The notes below the pieces were generated by a model, which searched no databases, was not told where the DNA came from, and worked only from the letters and a program-made list of their open reading frames with translations. From contig PUXX01000021.1 of NCBI GenBank assembly GCA_009659895.1, positions 1 to 56,440 on the forward strand: DNA of 56,440 bases, in the 5' to 3' direction. Position numbers and translations under genes: made by a program. The stretch comes from Campylobacterota bacterium (lineage in GTDB: Bacteria; Campylobacterota; Campylobacteria; Campylobacterales; Nitratiruptoraceae). Of this stretch, positions 54,496 to 56,440 are shown piece by piece (positions within the stretch are counted from its first letter, which is position 1; every line of letters starts with the position of its first letter).

Positions 54496-55995
54496 TTGAT
54501 ATTTGACAACCAGTACGAGCAGCTTCGCATCCAAAAGGCCAAGGAGCTCAAAGAGGCCGGTATCAACCCCTACGGCCACGGCTTTTGCAAAGAGATGAGT
54601 AACAAGGAGTTTTTGGAAAAATACGCCTATGTCAAGGAGAGAGAGGATAGGAAAGATGAGAGTGTGTGCGTGCGGCTCAACGGCCGTATCAAGTTCTTGC
54701 GCCATATGGGCAAGGCAGCTTTTGCCAAGATCGAGGATGAAAGCGCCATCGTGCAGATCTACTTCAACCGCGACTCCCTGGGCGAGGAGTGGTTCAAAAA
54801 GGTCAAGAAGCTCATCGAGGTAGGCGATATCGTCGAGGCCGTCGGCTATCCCTTTGTCACCAAGACGGGCGAGCTGACCCTCCACGCCAAGGAGCTCAAT
54901 CTCGTCACCAAAGCGATCGTGCCTCTGCCCGAGAAGTTTCACGGGCTCCAGGACAAGGAGCTCCGCTACCGCCAGCGCTACGTCGATCTCATCATGAACC
55001 CGGAGGTCAAGAAGGTCTTCGTCATGCGCAGCCGGATTGTAAGCCTCATTCGATCCTTTTTCGAAGAGCACGGCTTTTTGGAGGTGGAGACTCCGATGAT
55101 GCACCCCATCCCCGGCGGCGCCAACGCAAGGCCCTTCATCACCCATCACAACGCCCTTGGCGTCGATCGCTACCTGCGCATCGCCCCGGAACTCTACCTC
55201 AAGCGGCTCATCGTCGGCGGTTTTGAAGCGGTCTTTGAGATCAACAGAAACTTCAGAAACGAAGGGATGGACGCCACCCACAATCCAGAATTTACGATGA
55301 TTGAATTTTACTGGGCTTATCACACGTATGAGGATCTCATGAAACTGACCGAAGAGCTCTTCGACTACCTTTTTGAGCGTTTAGCCCTTCCAAAAGAGCT
55401 TCCCTACGGCGAGCATCTCATCGACTTTAGCACCCCCTTTAGCCGTATCAAATACAAAGACGCCATCGTCGAGATCGGCGGTATCCCCAATGAAGTGGTA
55501 GAGAGCAAGGAGGCGATCATCGATCTATTGGAGCAAAAGGGGCTCAAGCCCAAAAAGGCCGAGTCGATGAGTCTTGGGATGCTCCAAGCCGAGCTCTTCG
55601 ACAACTTCGTCGAAGACAAGCTCATCAACCCCACCTTCATCACCCACTTCCCCATCGACATCAGCCCGCTGGCCAGACGAAGCGACACCGATCCCAATAT
55701 CGCCGAGCGGTTCGAGCTCTTCATCGCCGGCAAGGAGATCGCCAACGGCTTCAACGAGCTCAACGATCCTTTGGATCAGTACGAGCGCTTCAAAGCCCAG
55801 GTGGCCAACAAAGATGTGGACGACGAGGCGATGCATATGGATGAGGATTTCGTCCGAGCACTTGGATACGGCATGCCGCCCACGGCGGGAGAAGGCATCG
55901 GGATCGATCGGCTTGTGATGCTTTTGACCAACCAGCACTCCATTAGAGACGTGATACTATTTCCTGCAATGAGACCAAAAGAAGGAGAAAATTGA
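54496..55995 (+). CDS. lysS: Lysyl-tRNA synthetase, class II
   Basis: [72 protein letters not shown] start. Confidence 0.98.
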   Translation: MIFDNQYEQLRIQKAKELKEAGINPYGHGFCKEMSNKEFLEKYAYVKEREDRKDESVCVRLNGRIKFLRHMGKAAFAKIEDESAIVQIYFNRDSLGEEWFKKVKKLIEVGDIVEAVGYPFVTKTGELTLHAKELNLVTKAIVPLPEKFHGLQDKELRYRQRYVDLIMNPEVKKVFVMRSRIVSLIRSFFEEHGFLEVETPMMHPIPGGANARPFITHHNALGVDRYLRIAPELYLKRLIVGGFEAVFEINRNFRNEGMDATHNPEFTMIEFYWAYHTYEDLMKLTEELFDYLFERLALPKELPYGEHLIDFSTPFSRIKYKDAIVEIGGIPNEVVESKEAIIDLLEQKGLKPKKAESMSLGMLQAELFDNFVEDKLINPTFITHFPIDISPLARRSDTDPNIAERFELFIAGKEIANGFNELNDPLDQYERFKAQVANKDVDDEAMHMDEDFVRALGYGMPPTAGEGIGIDRLVMLLTNQHSIRDVILFPAMRPKEGEN

Positions 55996-56440
55996 TGGAT
56001 TTTTTGAAAAACGCCGATCCGGCGGTCTATGATATCTTGGAAAAAGAGCTCCAAAGACAGACCGATCATCTGGAGATGATCGCGAGCGAGAACTTCACCA
56101 GCCCGGCTGTGATGGAGGCGATGGGGAGTATCTTTACCAACAAATATGCCGAAGGGTACCCTGGCAAACGCTATTATGGCGGATGTGAGTGGGCCGATGC
56201 GGTGGAGGAGCTGGCTATCCAGAGGGCCAAAGAGCTCTTTGGATGTGAGTTTGCCAATGTCCAGCCCCATTCTGGCAGCCAGGCCAACCAAGGGGTCTAC
56301 CTGGCACTCCTCAAGCCCTATGACAAGATCTTAGGGATGGATCTTAGTCACGGCGGACACCTCACCCACGGTGCCAAGGTCAATGCCAGCGGCAAGATCT
56401 ACCAAAGCTTCTTCTACGGCGTTAACGGCGAGGGGTGGAT
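55995..56440 (+). CDS. glyA: Serine hydroxymethyltransferase, N-terminal part (truncated by window edge)
   Basis: ATG overlaps lysS stop; reads [68 protein letters not shown]. Confidence 0.97.
   Translation, partial: MDFLKNADPAVYDILEKELQRQTDHLEMIASENFTSPAVMEAMGSIFTNKYAEGYPGKRYYGGCEWADAVEELAIQRAKELFGCEFANVQPHSGSQANQGVYLALLKPYDKILGMDLSHGGHLTHGAKVNASGKIYQSFFYGVNGEGW

Overview
This 56.4-kb window is a dense, essentially all-coding segment of a Campylobacterota (Epsilonproteobacteria) chromosome. The assignment rests on HobA, the lysC-hobA-holB-folP order, tatB-tatC-queA, an epsilon-type FolP and cvpA-lysS-glyA. The genus is not determinable by eye. I support about 62 protein-coding genes, mostly housekeeping: hrcA-grpE-dnaK, ligA, tatBC, queA, ilvC, ppc, rnr, holA, rpsF-ssb-rpsR, hisG, coaX, gatC, pilT, lysS and glyA, with partial telA and glyA at the edges. 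I found no tRNA or rRNA genes, CRISPR array, transposase, integrase, prophage or recognisable defence island. I do not see a clear-cut new multi-gene system. The best candidates for new biology are: (i) a 723-aa exported orphan protein with a Cys-rich C-terminus; (ii) an unlisted ~28-aa hydrophobic microprotein ORF that exactly fills the gap between a catalytically degenerate dihydroorotase and an XpaC/TelA pair; (iii) a CXXC/Msr redox locus, with cytoplasmic and exported YyaL/DUF255 paralogues in the window; (iv) an exported YyaL whose signal peptide is encoded out of frame inside the 3' end of ribF; (v) a perfect-consensus sigma70 promoter and half-CIRCE at hrcA; (vi) a divergent ClC transporter and a KxAQ UbiB kinase paired with a coiled-coil protein; (vii) CTAG-free patches that suggest mosaic ancestry.
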